Shown here piece after piece: positions 55,403 through 64,000 of a stretch of DNA of 64,000 bases. Each line of letters begins with the position of its first letter. Positions within the stretch are counted from its first letter, which is position 1. A model generated the notes under the pieces. That model was not told the origin of the DNA and did not search any database. It was given only the letters and a program-made list of their open reading frames with translations. This stretch comes from CAWKGV01 sp963849305 (lineage in GTDB: Bacteria > Pseudomonadota > Alphaproteobacteria > Acetobacterales > Acetobacteraceae). Where the stretch lies: positions 124,001 through 188,000 of the forward strand of contig CAWKGV010000003.1 in assembly GCA_963849305.1 (NCBI GenBank), read 5' to 3'. The position numbers and the translations under genes are program-made.

Positions 55403-56878
55403 GCGGGTCGGGGTGATTCGGAAGCCCCGCACATCGGACCGCTCGGCGCTGAACAGCGTGCCGTACGCGAGATGAATTACCGGGCCGTGGCAAGCGAGGA
55501 TGCGCTGCGCCTCGTCATAGAGCGGCTTGCGCTTGGCGGGGTCGGAGACGGCGCGCGCGTCGATCAGGAGCTGGTCGAGCTTCGGGTTGCTGAACTTGTA
55601 CACGTTGGCGGCGCCCCCGGTTTGGAACGTGGGGCCGAAATAGTCGTCCGGGTCCGGGCCGCCGCCGTTGATCGCGGCGAAGGCTTGGAAATCGCCGGCG
55701 CGCCGGTCCTGGACGAAGCGGCCCTCGTCCTGAACGTTCAACGTGATCTCGAACCCAGCCTCTCTTGCCTGGGCTTGAACGACCCCTGCCAGGTCCATCA
55801 TCTGCTGAATGCCGCTGAGCACGTTGAGCGTCACCTTCACCGGCAGCCTGAGGCCGGCGTCTCGCAGCAACGCCTTGGCCCGCTCGGGGTCGTGGCGATA
55901 GCAGGGGAAGTCCGACGTCGGCAGCGCCCAGTCCTTGAGCGCGGGCGAGAGCGGCCCCGCCGGGGCAGCCTTGCCGGAATAGGCGGCCCTCACGATCTGG
56001 CCTCGGTCGATGGCGTAGTCGAGCGCCTCGCGCACCTCTGGCTGATCGAATGGCGGCATCGCCGCGTTGAGGCCGATCAGGCTGTATGCGAGGTCCGGCG
56101 TGGCGAGCACGCGCACGCCCGGCGCCTCCTGAAGCTGCTCGGCCGTTGCGGGACCAATGCCGGGCAGAACCTGATACGTGCCCCCGGTAAGTCCTATCTG
56201 GCGCGTCGCCGCCTCGGGCACGATATTGAAGCGCAGCGACAGCAGCTTGGGCAGACCAACCTGCCAATACGCCTCGTTTCGGTCGAGCGCGATGATCCTG
56301 TTGGACGCCCATTCCTTGAACCTGAACGGCCCGGTGCCGTCCGGCTGCTTGGCGAGGTCGAGCCGGCCCTGTCTCGCGGCCTCCGGCACGATCGCCAGCG
56401 TGGCGAGCCGGGAGAGGAACGGCGCCGAGGAGGCGATCAAGGTGAAGCGCACGCCGGCCGCGCCGTCGGGCTCGACCTTCGCGATCATGGCGAAGCGTGC
56501 CGCCAGGGGCGAGCCGATGTTCGGATCGCACACCCGCGCAACCGAGGCGACCACGTCCGCCGGCCTGACCGGCCCGCCATCATGGAACCGCGCGTCCGTG
56601 CGCAGCCGAAAGACGTAGGTGAGGCCGTCGGCGCTGACCGACCAGGACTGCGCCAGAGCGGGGACCACGTGCAGGTCGGCGTCGATCGCGGTCAGGCCCT
56701 CGTAGATCGTGCTATCCACAAGTTGGCTCGAGCCTGCCGTGGCGGTATGCGGGTCCAGTGCACCCGGGAACTGGTCGATCGCGATCTGCAAGACTTGGGC
56801 GCCAGCCGGTCGGGTTAGTGCCGTCGATGTCACGGCCAGCGCAAGGGCGAGCGCGCCGCCGATCAGCCTGCTGGCCAT
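55364..56878 (-). CDS. ABC transporter substrate-binding protein, family 5
   Basis: 504 residues from the ATG at 56878, chosen because GGGGAGGAGG precedes it; an upstream in-frame ATG at 56908 lacks a ribosome site. A signal peptide (LIGGALALALAVTSTALTRP, cleavage after AGA) leads into the family 5 fold: TIYEGLTAIDADLHVVPALA, FRLRTDARFHDGGPVRPADV, PDGTGPFRFKEWASNRIIAL and FDQPEVREALDYAIDRGQIV. This is the periplasmic binding protein of a dipeptide/oligopeptide-type importer. No permease or ATPase gene is nearby, so it is an orphan or served from elsewhere. Confidence 0.88.
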   Translation of the reverse strand: MASRLIGGALALALAVTSTALTRPAGAQVLQIAIDQFPGALDPHTATAGSSQLVDSTIYEGLTAIDADLHVVPALAQSWSVSADGLTYVFRLRTDARFHDGGPVRPADVVASVARVCDPNIGSPLAARFAMIAKVEPDGAAGVRFTLIASSAPFLSRLATLAIVPEAARQGRLDLAKQPDGTGPFRFKEWASNRIIALDRNEAYWQVGLPKLLSLRFNIVPEAATRQIGLTGGTYQVLPGIGPATAEQLQEAPGVRVLATPDLAYSLIGLNAAMPPFDQPEVREALDYAIDRGQIVRAAYSGKAAPAGPLSPALKDWALPTSDFPCYRHDPERAKALLRDAGLRLPVKVTLNVLSGIQQMMDLAGVVQAQAREAGFEITLNVQDEGRFVQDRRAGDFQAFAAINGGGPDPDDYFGPTFQTGGAANVYKFSNPKLDQLLIDARAVSDPAKRKPLYDEAQRILACHGPVIHLAYGTLFSAERSDVRGFRITPTRSLRGLRGASVAP

Positions 56879-57092
56879 CCGCCTCCTCCCCGGTTGTGTT
56901 GGAGGCATCGATATGGCGAAGCCCGATGCGGGGCAAGCCGCGTCCTGTTCGCTTCGATCGCGTTTGCGGTGACGCGACGGCGTAGGCTAGACGCGACCGA
57001 ATGCCCCATCCCATGCGCCGGAGCCGCCCGATGTCCCCGTCCCTGCCAAATGCCCCGGCTGCCGTCATTCCCGTGCTACGGGCCTAGCGGCG

Positions 57093-58356
57093 ATGGACCG
57101 CATCCGTATTCGCGGCGGCCGGCCGCTTGAGGGCGAGATCGTCATCGGCGGCGCGAAGAACGCGGCGCTGCCGTTGATGGTGGCCGGGCTGCTTACCGAG
57201 GAGCGGCTGATCCTGGAGAACGTGCCGCAGCTCGCCGACATTCACACCATGGCGGCACTGCTCACGCAGCACGGGATCGCGGTGGAGCCGGTGCGCGGCG
57301 ATGGCCGCACGCTTTCGCTCGGGGGCGCCATCGCTAGCACCGAGGCGCCCTACGATATCGTTCGCAAAATGCGCGCCTCGGTCCTGGTGCTGGGGCCGCT
57401 GCTGGCGCGCGTGGGCGAGGCGCGGGTCTCGCTCCCGGGCGGCTGCGCGATCGGCACCAGGCCGGTCGATTTGCACCTCAAGGCCCTGGAGCAGATGGGG
57501 GCCGAGATTCGACTTGATGGCGGGTACATCGACGCGAAGGTGCGTGGGCGGCTGCGCGGGGCTTCGATCGTGTTCCCGTTCGTCTCGGTGGGTGCCACCG
57601 AGAACTTGCTGATGGCGGCGGCCCTGGCCGACGGCCGGACCGTGCTCGCCAACGCCGCGCGCGAGCCCGAGATCGGCGACCTGGCATCCTGTCTCGTGGC
57701 GATGGGCGCGCGGATCGAGGGGATCGGCAGCGACAAGCTGGTGATCGAGGGAGTAGCGCGGCTGGCGGGCGCGCGGCACGCCATCATTCCCGACCGGATC
57801 GAAACCGGCACTTATGCGTGCGCGGCTGCGATCACCGGCGGCCAGGTCCGGCTGATTGGCGGGCAGTTAGTCGCATCTGGGCGCCGTCGTGCGGACGTTG
57901 CGCGAGGCCGGGGTGGAGATCGCGCAGGAGCCGGGCGCGCTGCTGGTGCGCCGGCTCAACGGCCTGCACGGCAGCGACGCGATGACCGAGCCCTATCCCG
58001 GCTTTCCGACCGACATGCAGGCGCAATTCATGGCGCTGATGGCGGTGGCCGAGGGGGCGGCGATGGTGACGGAGACGATCTTCGAGAACCGGTTCATGCA
58101 TGTGCCCGAGCTGAACCGCATGGGCGCGCGGATCAACGTGCATGGCGCCTCGGCGATCGTGCGCGGCGTGCCCGCGCTTTCGGGCGCGCCGGTAATGGCG
58201 ACCGATCTGCGCGCCTCGGTCTCACTCGTGTTGGCGGGCTTGGCGGCGGCGGGTGAGACGGTGGTGAACCGCGTCTATCACCTCGATCGGGGATATGAGG
58301 CGGTGGAACAGAAGCTCGCCGGGTGCGGGGCGGATATCGAGCGGCTGGCGGGGTAG
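57093..58356 (+). pseudogene. murA: UDP-N-acetylglucosamine 1-carboxyvinyltransferase, single-base frameshift
   Basis: First committed step of peptidoglycan synthesis (PEP plus UDP-GlcNAc). The first frame has IRGGRPLEGEIVIGGAKNAA, PYDIVRKMRASVLVLGPLLA, the active-site loop region SLPGGCAIGTRPVDLHLKAL and FVSVGATENLLMAAALADGR. One extra base near 57868 (cagttagtcgc for an expected cagttgtcgc) shifts the frame. Corrected, it continues SHLGAVVRTLREAGVEIAQE and TEPYPGFPTDMQAQFMALMA to GCGADIERLAG at 58356, giving about 420 residues. MurA is normally essential, so a sequencing indel is likely unless a second copy exists. Confidence 0.93.
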
Positions 58357-58618
58357 GGCGTTCGGATTGATCCGGCTGGTCGCGTGGATGACCGCTTTCG
58401 GCCCTAGAATGCCCGCATTCTCTGACTCACAGCAAGCAGCCCCCAGCTTGGGCGCGCTATCCTAATCGCCCTCGGCCGGAAACCGTCCTTGGCCGGCCAT
58501 TCTATGGCGTGTGATCCCTTATTAACAAAGGATGTGCTGGGCGGGTGAGTACCGGCTAACTCGGCGCACGGTCATCTGAGCAGCAGAGCCGAAGCTTTGG
58601 AGCGGAGCGAGTGTTCGA

Positions 58619-59203
58619 GTGCGCGTGCTGATCGTTCACTGCCATCCGCGCGCGGACAGCTTCGGCGCCGCCTTGCGCGACGCCGCCGCCGGAGCGCTGG
58701 TCGCGGCCGGCCATGCGGTCGAGATCCGCGACCTCTACGCCGAGGGGTTTGCGCCGGCGCTGAACGCGGAGGAGCGCGGGCGCTACTACAACGAAGACGC
58801 GAACCTGCTGGGGATTGAGGACCACGTCGCGTCCCTCCGCCGGGCCGAGGCCCTGCTGCTCGTCTACCCTGCGTGGTGGTTCGGGATGCCGGCGATGCTG
58901 AAGGGATGGCTGGATCGCGTTTGGGTGCCGGGCGTCGCCTTCCGCCTTGGCGCACGTGGGCTCGTCCCGCTGCTGACGAACGTCCGGCGGATCGGTGTCG
59001 TGGTGACCTACGGCGCGACGCGGCGCGTGCTCTGGTTCATCGGCTGGCCAGACCGGCGCATGGTCGCGGGTGGTGTGCGCAGCCTATGCGCCCGGCACTG
59101 TCGGTTGGACTGGATCGCGCTCACGGGCATGGACGTGCGCACCGCCTTGGAGCGCGAGCGATTTCTCGCGAAGGTGCGTGCGCGCCTCGCCCGCTGGCGC
59201 TGA
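58619..59203 (+). CDS. Flavodoxin-fold NAD(P)H oxidoreductase
   Basis: 194 residues from the GTG at 58619. It begins RVLIVHCHPRADSFGAALRD, the start of NAD(P)H:quinone oxidoreductase (KefF/MdaB-like) proteins, followed by VEIRDLYAEGFAPALNAEER, LLLVYPAWWFGMPAMLKGWL and DRVWVPGVAF. FMN or FAD binding is expected at these loops. It may reduce quinones or act with a potassium efflux system; no kef gene is close by. The upstream 260 bases hold no gene. Confidence 0.85.
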   Translation: MRVLIVHCHPRADSFGAALRDAAAGALVAAGHAVEIRDLYAEGFAPALNAEERGRYYNEDANLLGIEDHVASLRRAEALLLVYPAWWFGMPAMLKGWLDRVWVPGVAFRLGARGLVPLLTNVRRIGVVVTYGATRRVLWFIGWPDRRMVAGGVRSLCARHCRLDWIALTGMDVRTALERERFLAKVRARLARWR

Positions 59204-59342
59204 TTCCAATGGCCGCGCATTCTGGTGCGGAGACGCCAGTGTATCGACTGTGCCCCGCCGGCTTGGCTTTTGCTTTCTGCGACTTTTGGCTATTTTGCCG
59301 CCGGCCGCGCCAGTCCGCGAGCGGGATGCAAAGGTGCCATGC

Positions 59343-60791
59343 ATGATGATGAAGCCGAAGCTCCTCGGTGTGACCATGCTGATCGTCGGCACGATGTTTC
59401 TCCGCCCGACGTCGGCCGGCGCGCAGCTCGTGCATTTACAGGACAGCTCGTCCGCGCTGATCCGAAAGCTGCTGCCGACCGTCGTCAACGTCACCGCGCT
59501 CGTCGCGATGAGGCAGCCGCCCAGCGCGACCACGAACGCCTCAGGCGGTGCTAACGTCGCCACGTTTGCCGAGACGAAGCAGCTGGGCTCCGGCTTCATC
59601 ATCAGCCCGGAGGGCCTGATCGTCACCAACTACCACGTCGTCGAGGGCGCCTATAAAATCATCGTCACCTTATCGGACGGAACGCCGCTCGTCGCCAAGC
59701 TGAGCCAAGCCTCTCCGATCATCGACATCGCGCTGCTCAAGGTCGAGGCCGGCCGTCCGCTGGCCGCGGCGCGCTGGGGCGACAGCAGCGCGCTTCAGGT
59801 GGGCGATCCGGTACTGGCCGTCGGCGACCCGCTCGGGGTCGGCATGACGGTCACGCGCGGCATCGTCAGCGCGCTCAACCGCAACCTCACGGAAAGCCCA
59901 TTCGACGACTTCATTCAGACCGATGCCCCGATCAATCACGGCAACTCGGGCGGCCCGCTGTTCGACATGAATGGGACCGTCATCGGCATCAACAGCGCCA
60001 TTATTTCGCCGACCACCGGCTCCGCCGGGCTCGGCTTCGCGATCTCGTCGGAGGTCGCCGAGGTCGTCGTCAAGCGTCTGGAAGAGTACGGCTGGGTCCG
60101 GCCGGGTTATCTTGGCGTCACGGTCGAGGAGGTGACGCCGGAAATGGCCGATGCGTTGTGGATCAAGCCGCCGCATGGGCTACCCCAGGGGGGACCACGG
60201 GGGTCGATCGTCTCCTACGTGGAACCGGCCAGCCCTGCGGCCGCCGCGGGCGTGCAAGTGGGCGACATCATCCTAGCGCTCGACGGTCGGGCGCCCAGCG
60301 ACACACGCGCCCTGCTCCGCGACATCGCCGTGACGGCGCCCGGAAGGAAAACAACACTCACGGTCGAGCGCGAGGGTAAGCGTCTCGACCTCACAGCGAC
60401 GATCACGGAATTGCCGCGGCAGCTATACAACCTCTCCGAAGCCATCACGTCGGTGGTGGACCCCATCCACATTCCCGCAGATCTCGGGATCAGAGTGGCG
60501 CCGCTCTCGGAGACCTTAAAGACCAAACATGGGCTGGCGAACGGATCGGGCGCCGTAGTCTCGGCCGTGGCCGCCGGCACGGATGCGTCCGCCCGCGGCA
60601 TCGCCACCGGCGACGTGATCTTGCGAGTCCAGGACCGCGCGGTGGTGTCGGAGGCCGATATCCAGGCGGCGCTCGAAGAAGCCCGCAAACAGGGGCATGA
60701 CTACGCGATGTTCCTGGTGCTGTCGAAGGTTCCAGTTCACCCCGGACCTGGGGCCGGACCGAAGTGGGTTGCCTTGCAAATCCGGCAGTGA
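59343..60791 (+). CDS. HtrA/DegP-family periplasmic serine protease
   Basis: 482 residues. A signal peptide (KLLGVTMLIVGTMFLRPTSA, then GAQ) is followed by a trypsin-like domain with His in VTNYHVVEGAYKIIV, Asp in PIIDIALLKVEAG and Ser in DAPINHGNSGGPLFDMNG. Two PDZ domains follow (YLGVTVEEVTPEMADALWIK and AGVQVGDIILALDGRAPSDT; then GLANGSGAVVSAVAAGTDAS with GIATGDVILRVQDRAV). It would degrade or refold misfolded envelope proteins. The catalytic triad is intact. The start at 59343 is the first of three consecutive Met codons. Confidence 0.92.
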   Translation: MMMKPKLLGVTMLIVGTMFLRPTSAGAQLVHLQDSSSALIRKLLPTVVNVTALVAMRQPPSATTNASGGANVATFAETKQLGSGFIISPEGLIVTNYHVVEGAYKIIVTLSDGTPLVAKLSQASPIIDIALLKVEAGRPLAAARWGDSSALQVGDPVLAVGDPLGVGMTVTRGIVSALNRNLTESPFDDFIQTDAPINHGNSGGPLFDMNGTVIGINSAIISPTTGSAGLGFAISSEVAEVVVKRLEEYGWVRPGYLGVTVEEVTPEMADALWIKPPHGLPQGGPRGSIVSYVEPASPAAAAGVQVGDIILALDGRAPSDTRALLRDIAVTAPGRKTTLTVEREGKRLDLTATITELPRQLYNLSEAITSVVDPIHIPADLGIRVAPLSETLKTKHGLANGSGAVVSAVAAGTDASARGIATGDVILRVQDRAVVSEADIQAALEEARKQGHDYAMFLVLSKVPVHPGPGAGPKWVALQIRQ

Positions 60792-60849
60792 TCGGCCCGG
60801 ACGCGCTCGTCAAACGATTTCCGGCGCGGTTTATGTTTTCAGCCTGGCA

Positions 60850-61132
60850 CGCCCGATCCATGAGGCCGCTCGCCGAACAGCGCAACGTCTCCAGATCGCC
60901 CTCGCCTGGCTGCCGGCACCAGAAAGTGGTCAGCAGCGTCATCATCGGCGCCCAGCGTCTCGACCAGCTCGACGACAACATCGCCGCTGCCGACATCGAG
61001 CTAACTGAGCAGGAACTCGACGCGCTCGACCGAGTCAGCGCGCTACCCAAGGAATATCCAGGTTGGATGTTCGAGACCCAGGCCTCCCGCGCGAAGCAGC
61101 TCGCATTGGCGAGCCGCAAAACCGCGCGCTAA
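60850..61132 (+). pseudogene. Aldo/keto reductase 3' fragment
   Basis: The last ~90 residues of an aldo/keto reductase: PLAEQRNV, then after an indel HQKVVSSVIIGAQRLDQLDD, NIAAADIELTEQELDALDRV and ALPKEYPGWMFETQ. The family motif SIAQIALAWLL is present in the other frame (QIALAWLPAP near 60893). The N-terminal TIM-barrel part and active-site Tyr/Lys are absent. A decayed remnant. Confidence 0.8.
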
Positions 61133-61188
61133 GCGGGAAGCAAGCAAGGCGTTAGGCGCTGCTTCGGTACTTTGGTAAGGGGCCGGCA

Positions 61189-61250
61189 GGCGGCGGAGCA
61201 GAAGCTCGCCGGTGCGGGGCGGATATCGACCGGCTGGCGGGGTACGGCGT
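61189..61250 (+). repeat. Duplicate of the murA 3' end
   Basis: About 62 bases match the last codons of murA and its flank at 58298-58360 (gaagctcgcc, ggggcggatatcga and ggctggcggggta are shared), with a few differences and a one-base gap. It shows a small duplication about 2.9 kb downstream of murA, spanning the flavodoxin and htrA genes. Confidence 0.7.
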
Positions 61251-61388
61251 CTGAAATCGATCTGGGCGCCCGCTGTTAAATGACGCGTTAGCCCCATTGC
61301 AGTAGTTCCCAGACCACGGGCACCATGGTGACGGGATGCACTCCCCTATTTGAGGGTGGGCGAGGCGGCTATAAGGGAGTCAGTAACC

Positions 61389-62365
61389 ATGGCGTTTATG
61401 GAGGAAGTCTTTCGCCTGTCGGGAATGCCAACTTACACATTCGTTGAGCCGATGCGCTACCAAGAGATTAAGATTTCAATTCGGACCCTGGTAGGTGCAT
61501 TGTAATAGAGGGCCCGTCGGGGATCGGCAAAACCACGACCGTAACAAAGATCCTGGATGACCTCGCCAGAGACGGTGTTACAAGGAGCGCAGTCACAACG
61601 TTAAGTGCGCGTCGATCGACCGATCTCGAGTACATCGAAGCACTTCCGACAATGGAAGACATCGGTACAGTAATCGTCGATGATTTTCATAGGCTGGATG
61701 AACGAATAAAGGCTAGTCTTTCTGACCGAATGAAAGTTTTGGCTGACACGGAGACGGAAAACTCAAAGCTTATTTTAATTGGGATCAATAAGGCTGGGCA
61801 GCAGCTTATCAAATTCGCTCATGACCTCGGGTTGCGGATCGACGTCTTTCGTCTCGAAACGAACCCAAACGAGAAAGTACGCGAAATTGTTGCGTTAGGT
61901 GAGAAAACTCTGAACGTCAGTATCGACGACAAGGACACCATTGCTGTCCGAGCTCAGGGCAGCTTCCAGATCGCTCAGCTTTTATCGCACCGTGTTTGCG
62001 CCATGGCTCGAGTCAGCGAGACTCAAACGCATAGGAAGCGAATCGACCTGCCTCTTGACGTGGTAGTTGAGGAGGTGATGGTGGACCTAGGGCGTCTGTA
62101 CAAGGAGACGTCCTTAGCCTTCGCACGCGGCTCGAAGCTTAGGCGAGAGGGACGAGCCCCCTATCTGCATATTCTGCGTTGGTTGGCAAATAGTGAGGAA
62201 TGGTCTCTCGACTTGCGGGAAGCGTTAAAAGCAAATCCAGAACATCGGGGCAGCATCGGCCAAGTGCTCGATAAGGGCTTTCTAGGCGCTCTCCTGTCCG
62301 ATCCTGACAAGCGGCATCTATTCGAGCCATACTTGCATTTCGAACCTTCCACAAGCATTTTAAGC
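61389..62365 (+). pseudogene. AT-rich P-loop ATPase, frameshifted and cut by IS66
   Basis: Begins MAFMEEVFRLSGMPTYTFVE at 61389, with AGGGAG upstream. A base is missing near 61489; the corrected reading passes TPGRCIVIEGPSGIGKTTTV (Walker A GPSGIGKT) and continues YIEALPTMEDIGTVIVDDFH (Walker B VIVDD) and LILIGINKAGQQLIKFAHDL. The C-terminal winged/helical region ends at HFEPSTSIL, where the IS66 end begins. AAA+/STAND-like ATPases with this EGPSGIGKTT start are common in defence islands, but the family was not identified. Base composition is far more AT-rich than the neighbours, indicating transfer. Confidence 0.65.
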
Positions 62366-62462
62366 GTAAGCGTTTGGTGTGACCCGTCTGGCGGCGTGCG
62401 GCGCGGTCAGAGATGTTGCTGCTTCGGGAGCCTCCTTCTGGAGTGTTCCAGAAGGAGGCTGA

Positions 62463-62873
62463 ATGACCGAGGCGGAGATCGTCACGCGCCGGCGGAAGTG
62501 GACGGGGGAAGAGAAGGCGGCTCTGCTCGCTGAGGTGGAGGCGGAAGGTGGCCGCGTTGCGATGGTCGCGCGGCGTCATGGGCTATCGGAGAGCCTGCTC
62601 TACAACTGGCGATCGGTGGCGAAGGCGGCCATGCCGCCGCACAGGGCGGAGCCGATGGAGTTCAGGCCGATTGGCGTGATCGGTCGGACAAATGAAGCGC
62701 CGCCGGCACTGCTGGTGGCACCTGAGCCGCGGTTGCCGACAGGCGAGCAGCGGGAAGAACGCACCAGCAAGATCGAGATCGCGCTTCCCAATGGCGTGCG
62801 GGTGAAGGTCGGTGCATCCGTCAGTGAGAAGGCTCTGTCGCGGGTATTACGTGCCGTGAAGGGCGCGGTGTGA
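62463..62873 (+). CDS. tnpA: IS66 accessory protein TnpA
   Basis: 136 residues. The N-terminal helix-turn-helix of the transposase-8 type reads VTRRRKWTGEEKAALLAEVE, then VARRHGLSESLLYNWRSVAK. The C-terminus EIALPNGVRVKVGASVSEKA, then LSRVLRAVKGAV, is the IS66 TnpA ending. Its stop overlaps the tnpB start (GTGATC). Required together with TnpB for IS66 transposition. Confidence 0.9.
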   Translation: MTEAEIVTRRRKWTGEEKAALLAEVEAEGGRVAMVARRHGLSESLLYNWRSVAKAAMPPHRAEPMEFRPIGVIGRTNEAPPALLVAPEPRLPTGEQREERTSKIEIALPNGVRVKVGASVSEKALSRVLRAVKGAV

Positions 62874-63223
62874 TCAGCCTCGCACCTGGCACCAAGGTAT
62901 TCCTCGCCTGCCGTCCGGTTGATCTGCGCAACGGGTTCGATGGCCTGGCAGCCAAGGCACAGCAGATCATCGGCGCCGACCCGTTCAGTGGTCACCTGTT
63001 CCTGTACCGCGGCAAGCGCGGTGACTATTTGAAGGCGCTGTACCTGGGACGGCAGCGGTCTGTGCCTGTTCGCCAAGCGGTTGGAGAAGGGCCGCTTCGT
63101 ATGGCCGCCGATTGTTGATGGCGCGATGACGCTGACGCCGGCGCAATTGGCGCTGCTGATCGAGGCGATGGACTGGCGCAGAACGGTAGCATCGCCGTTG
63201 CCGGCGCGGCCAGTGCTGGTCTG
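62870..63223 (+). pseudogene. tnpB: IS66 accessory protein TnpB, frameshifted
   Basis: Starts ISLAPGTKVFLACRPVDLRN (the VDLRNGFDGLAA motif is diagnostic) and reads GHLFLYRGKRGDYLKALY. One extra C near 63043 shifts the frame; corrected, it reads WDGSGLCLFAKRLEKGRFVW, then PPIVDGAMTLTPAQLALLIE, and ends LPARPVLV. About 117 residues when corrected, the normal TnpB length. Confidence 0.88.
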
Positions 63224-63285
63224 ACAAGGCAGCAATTCATTGTTGATGATGGTCGGCAAATCGCCGCACCTGCCAAGGCTATCTT

Positions 63286-64000
63286 ATGTCGCTCGCCATG
63301 GCTGACCTGCCCGCCGATCCCGAGGCGTTGCGCGCGTTTGCGCTGGCCTGTCAGGCCGAGCTGAAGGCGGCCGAACTTTCGGTTCAGCTGCGAACACTGG
63401 AGATCGAGAAGCTGAAGTTCCAGATCGCCAAACTGCGACGCATGCAGTTTGGCCGTTCGTCGGAACGGATCACCCGGCAGATCGAGCAGCTCGCCCTGCA
63501 GCTTGAAGAGCTGGAGACCAGCGAGGCCGAGGATATCGTCAAGGCGGCGGCGGAACATCGGCCGCCGCCGCTGCGCCAGCGTGCGACGCCGAAGCGCAAG
63601 CCGTTGCCCGAGCACCTGCTGCGGCAGGAGATCGTTCATCAACCTGCGGCTGATGGCGCCTGCGTCTGCCCGGACTGCGGTGGTGGCATGGCGAAGCTCG
63701 GCGAGGACGTGACCGAGGTGCTGGACTATGTGCCTGGCCGCTTCCAGGTGATCCGGCATATCCGGCCCAAATACGCCTGCAAGGCGTGCGATGCGATCAC
63801 CCAGGCACCTGCGCCCGCGATGCCGACACCGCGTGGTCGTGCCACACCGGCGATGCTCGCGCATCTGCTGGTGTCGAAATACTGCGATCACCTGCCGCTC
63901 TACCGGCAGAGCGACATCTATGCTCGCGACGGGGTCGATCTCGACCGATCCACGCTGTGCGACTGGGTCGGTCAGGCGGCATGGCTGCTGGCGCCGATTG
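63286..64000 (+). CDS. tnpC: IS66 transposase TnpC, partial (open at the window end)
   Basis: 238 residues visible. It begins MSLAMADLPADPEALRAFAL. A leucine-zipper-like coiled coil (EKLKFQIAKLRRMQFGRSSE) and the basic linker precede the zinc-finger CVCPDCGGGMAKLGEDVTEV with YACKACDA. The DDE domain starts with GRATPAMLAHLLVSKYCDHL and PLYRQSDIYARDGVDLDRST, then LCDWVG. No stop before base 64000. The DDE acidic residues lie beyond the window. Confidence 0.92.
   Translation, partial: MSLAMADLPADPEALRAFALACQAELKAAELSVQLRTLEIEKLKFQIAKLRRMQFGRSSERITRQIEQLALQLEELETSEAEDIVKAAAEHRPPPLRQRATPKRKPLPEHLLRQEIVHQPAADGACVCPDCGGGMAKLGEDVTEVLDYVPGRFQVIRHIRPKYACKACDAITQAPAPAMPTPRGRATPAMLAHLLVSKYCDHLPLYRQSDIYARDGVDLDRSTLCDWVGQAAWLLAPI

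Larger units (their letters stand above)
62366..64000 (+). mobile_element. IS66-family element, runs off the window
   Basis: The left end starts gtaagcg at 62366, the usual IS66-family terminal sequence, directly after the last readable codon of the ATPase gene. The gene order tnpA-tnpB-tnpC is complete except for the 3' part of tnpC beyond the window. TnpB has one frameshift. Confidence 0.85.

Noticed and set aside
1..64000. tRNA, rRNA or riboswitch genes
   Set aside because: Searched by eye for T-loop GGTTCGA-type signatures, CCA ends and conserved rRNA blocks; nothing convincing was found.

Overview
The window is GC-rich DNA from an alphaproteobacterium. It is probably an Acetobacteraceae/Rhodospirillales relative, judging from the gene order hisG-hisD-infA-maf-rng-yacG, the HisZ-dependent histidine pathway next to purA, and the style of the proteins; the genus cannot be fixed from the sequence. 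No tRNA, rRNA or CRISPR array was seen. Conserved housekeeping blocks alternate with accessory DNA that is densely packed with insertion sequences and gene fragments.

Layout. 1-2.7 kb: an alpha/beta hydrolase and a Na/Pi-cotransporter-type protein. 2.7-13.2 kb: a nested graveyard of insertion sequences. It holds an IS481-type element with an IS110-type element inside it, a second broken IS110 type, and one IS256-type transposase gene cut into three pieces by two IS21-type elements. 13.3-19.3 kb: a decayed integrated element (HGG-motif protein, DUF3987 helicase-like protein, Toprim primase, tyrosine integrase) with an intact IS256-type copy inside. 19.3-21.8 kb: a DUF892 ferritin-like gene, a broken IS630 and an unknown gene. 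21.9-26 kb: the conserved minus-strand block hisG-hisD-infA-maf-rng-yacG. 26-33.1 kb: an accessory patch with a TetR protein carrying a Phd/YefM-like tail, paired TGTACA boxes that occur twice, an AT-rich membrane protein, a broken DUF2971 gene, a cytochrome c fragment, and a P-loop NTPase followed by thirteen near-identical 44-residue repeats. 33.4-37.3 kb: a 5'-truncated MFS transporter, hisZ and purA. 37.3-46.3 kb: a duplicated module of sulfotransferase, AraC regulator and glycine-rich/RTX-like secreted protein, with LuxR remnants. 46.4-60.8 kb: ordinary chromosome (two SDRs, DUF2254, GNAT, comEC, gltX, ICMT-like methyltransferase, Nudix, RidA, a family 5 solute-binding protein, murA, a flavodoxin-fold oxidoreductase, an HtrA protease). 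60.8-64 kb: an aldo/keto reductase remnant, a small copy of the murA 3' end, and an AT-rich ATPase gene cut by an IS66 element that runs off the window.

Functional links. HisG and HisZ (9 kb apart) should form the hetero-oligomeric ATP phosphoribosyltransferase and HisD the last step of histidine synthesis; infA, maf, rng and yacG are co-oriented with tiny overlaps. In the duplicated module each araC is divergent from its secreted-protein gene, and the shared intergenic DNA carries a 20-bp-spaced direct repeat and a 16-bp palindrome that look like operators.

Caution on reading frames. Single-base frameshifts occur not only in transposases but also in hisD and in the normally essential murA. 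Either the sequence contains base-calling indels or the genome is unusually decayed; every 'pseudogene' call resting on a single indel should be read with that in mind.
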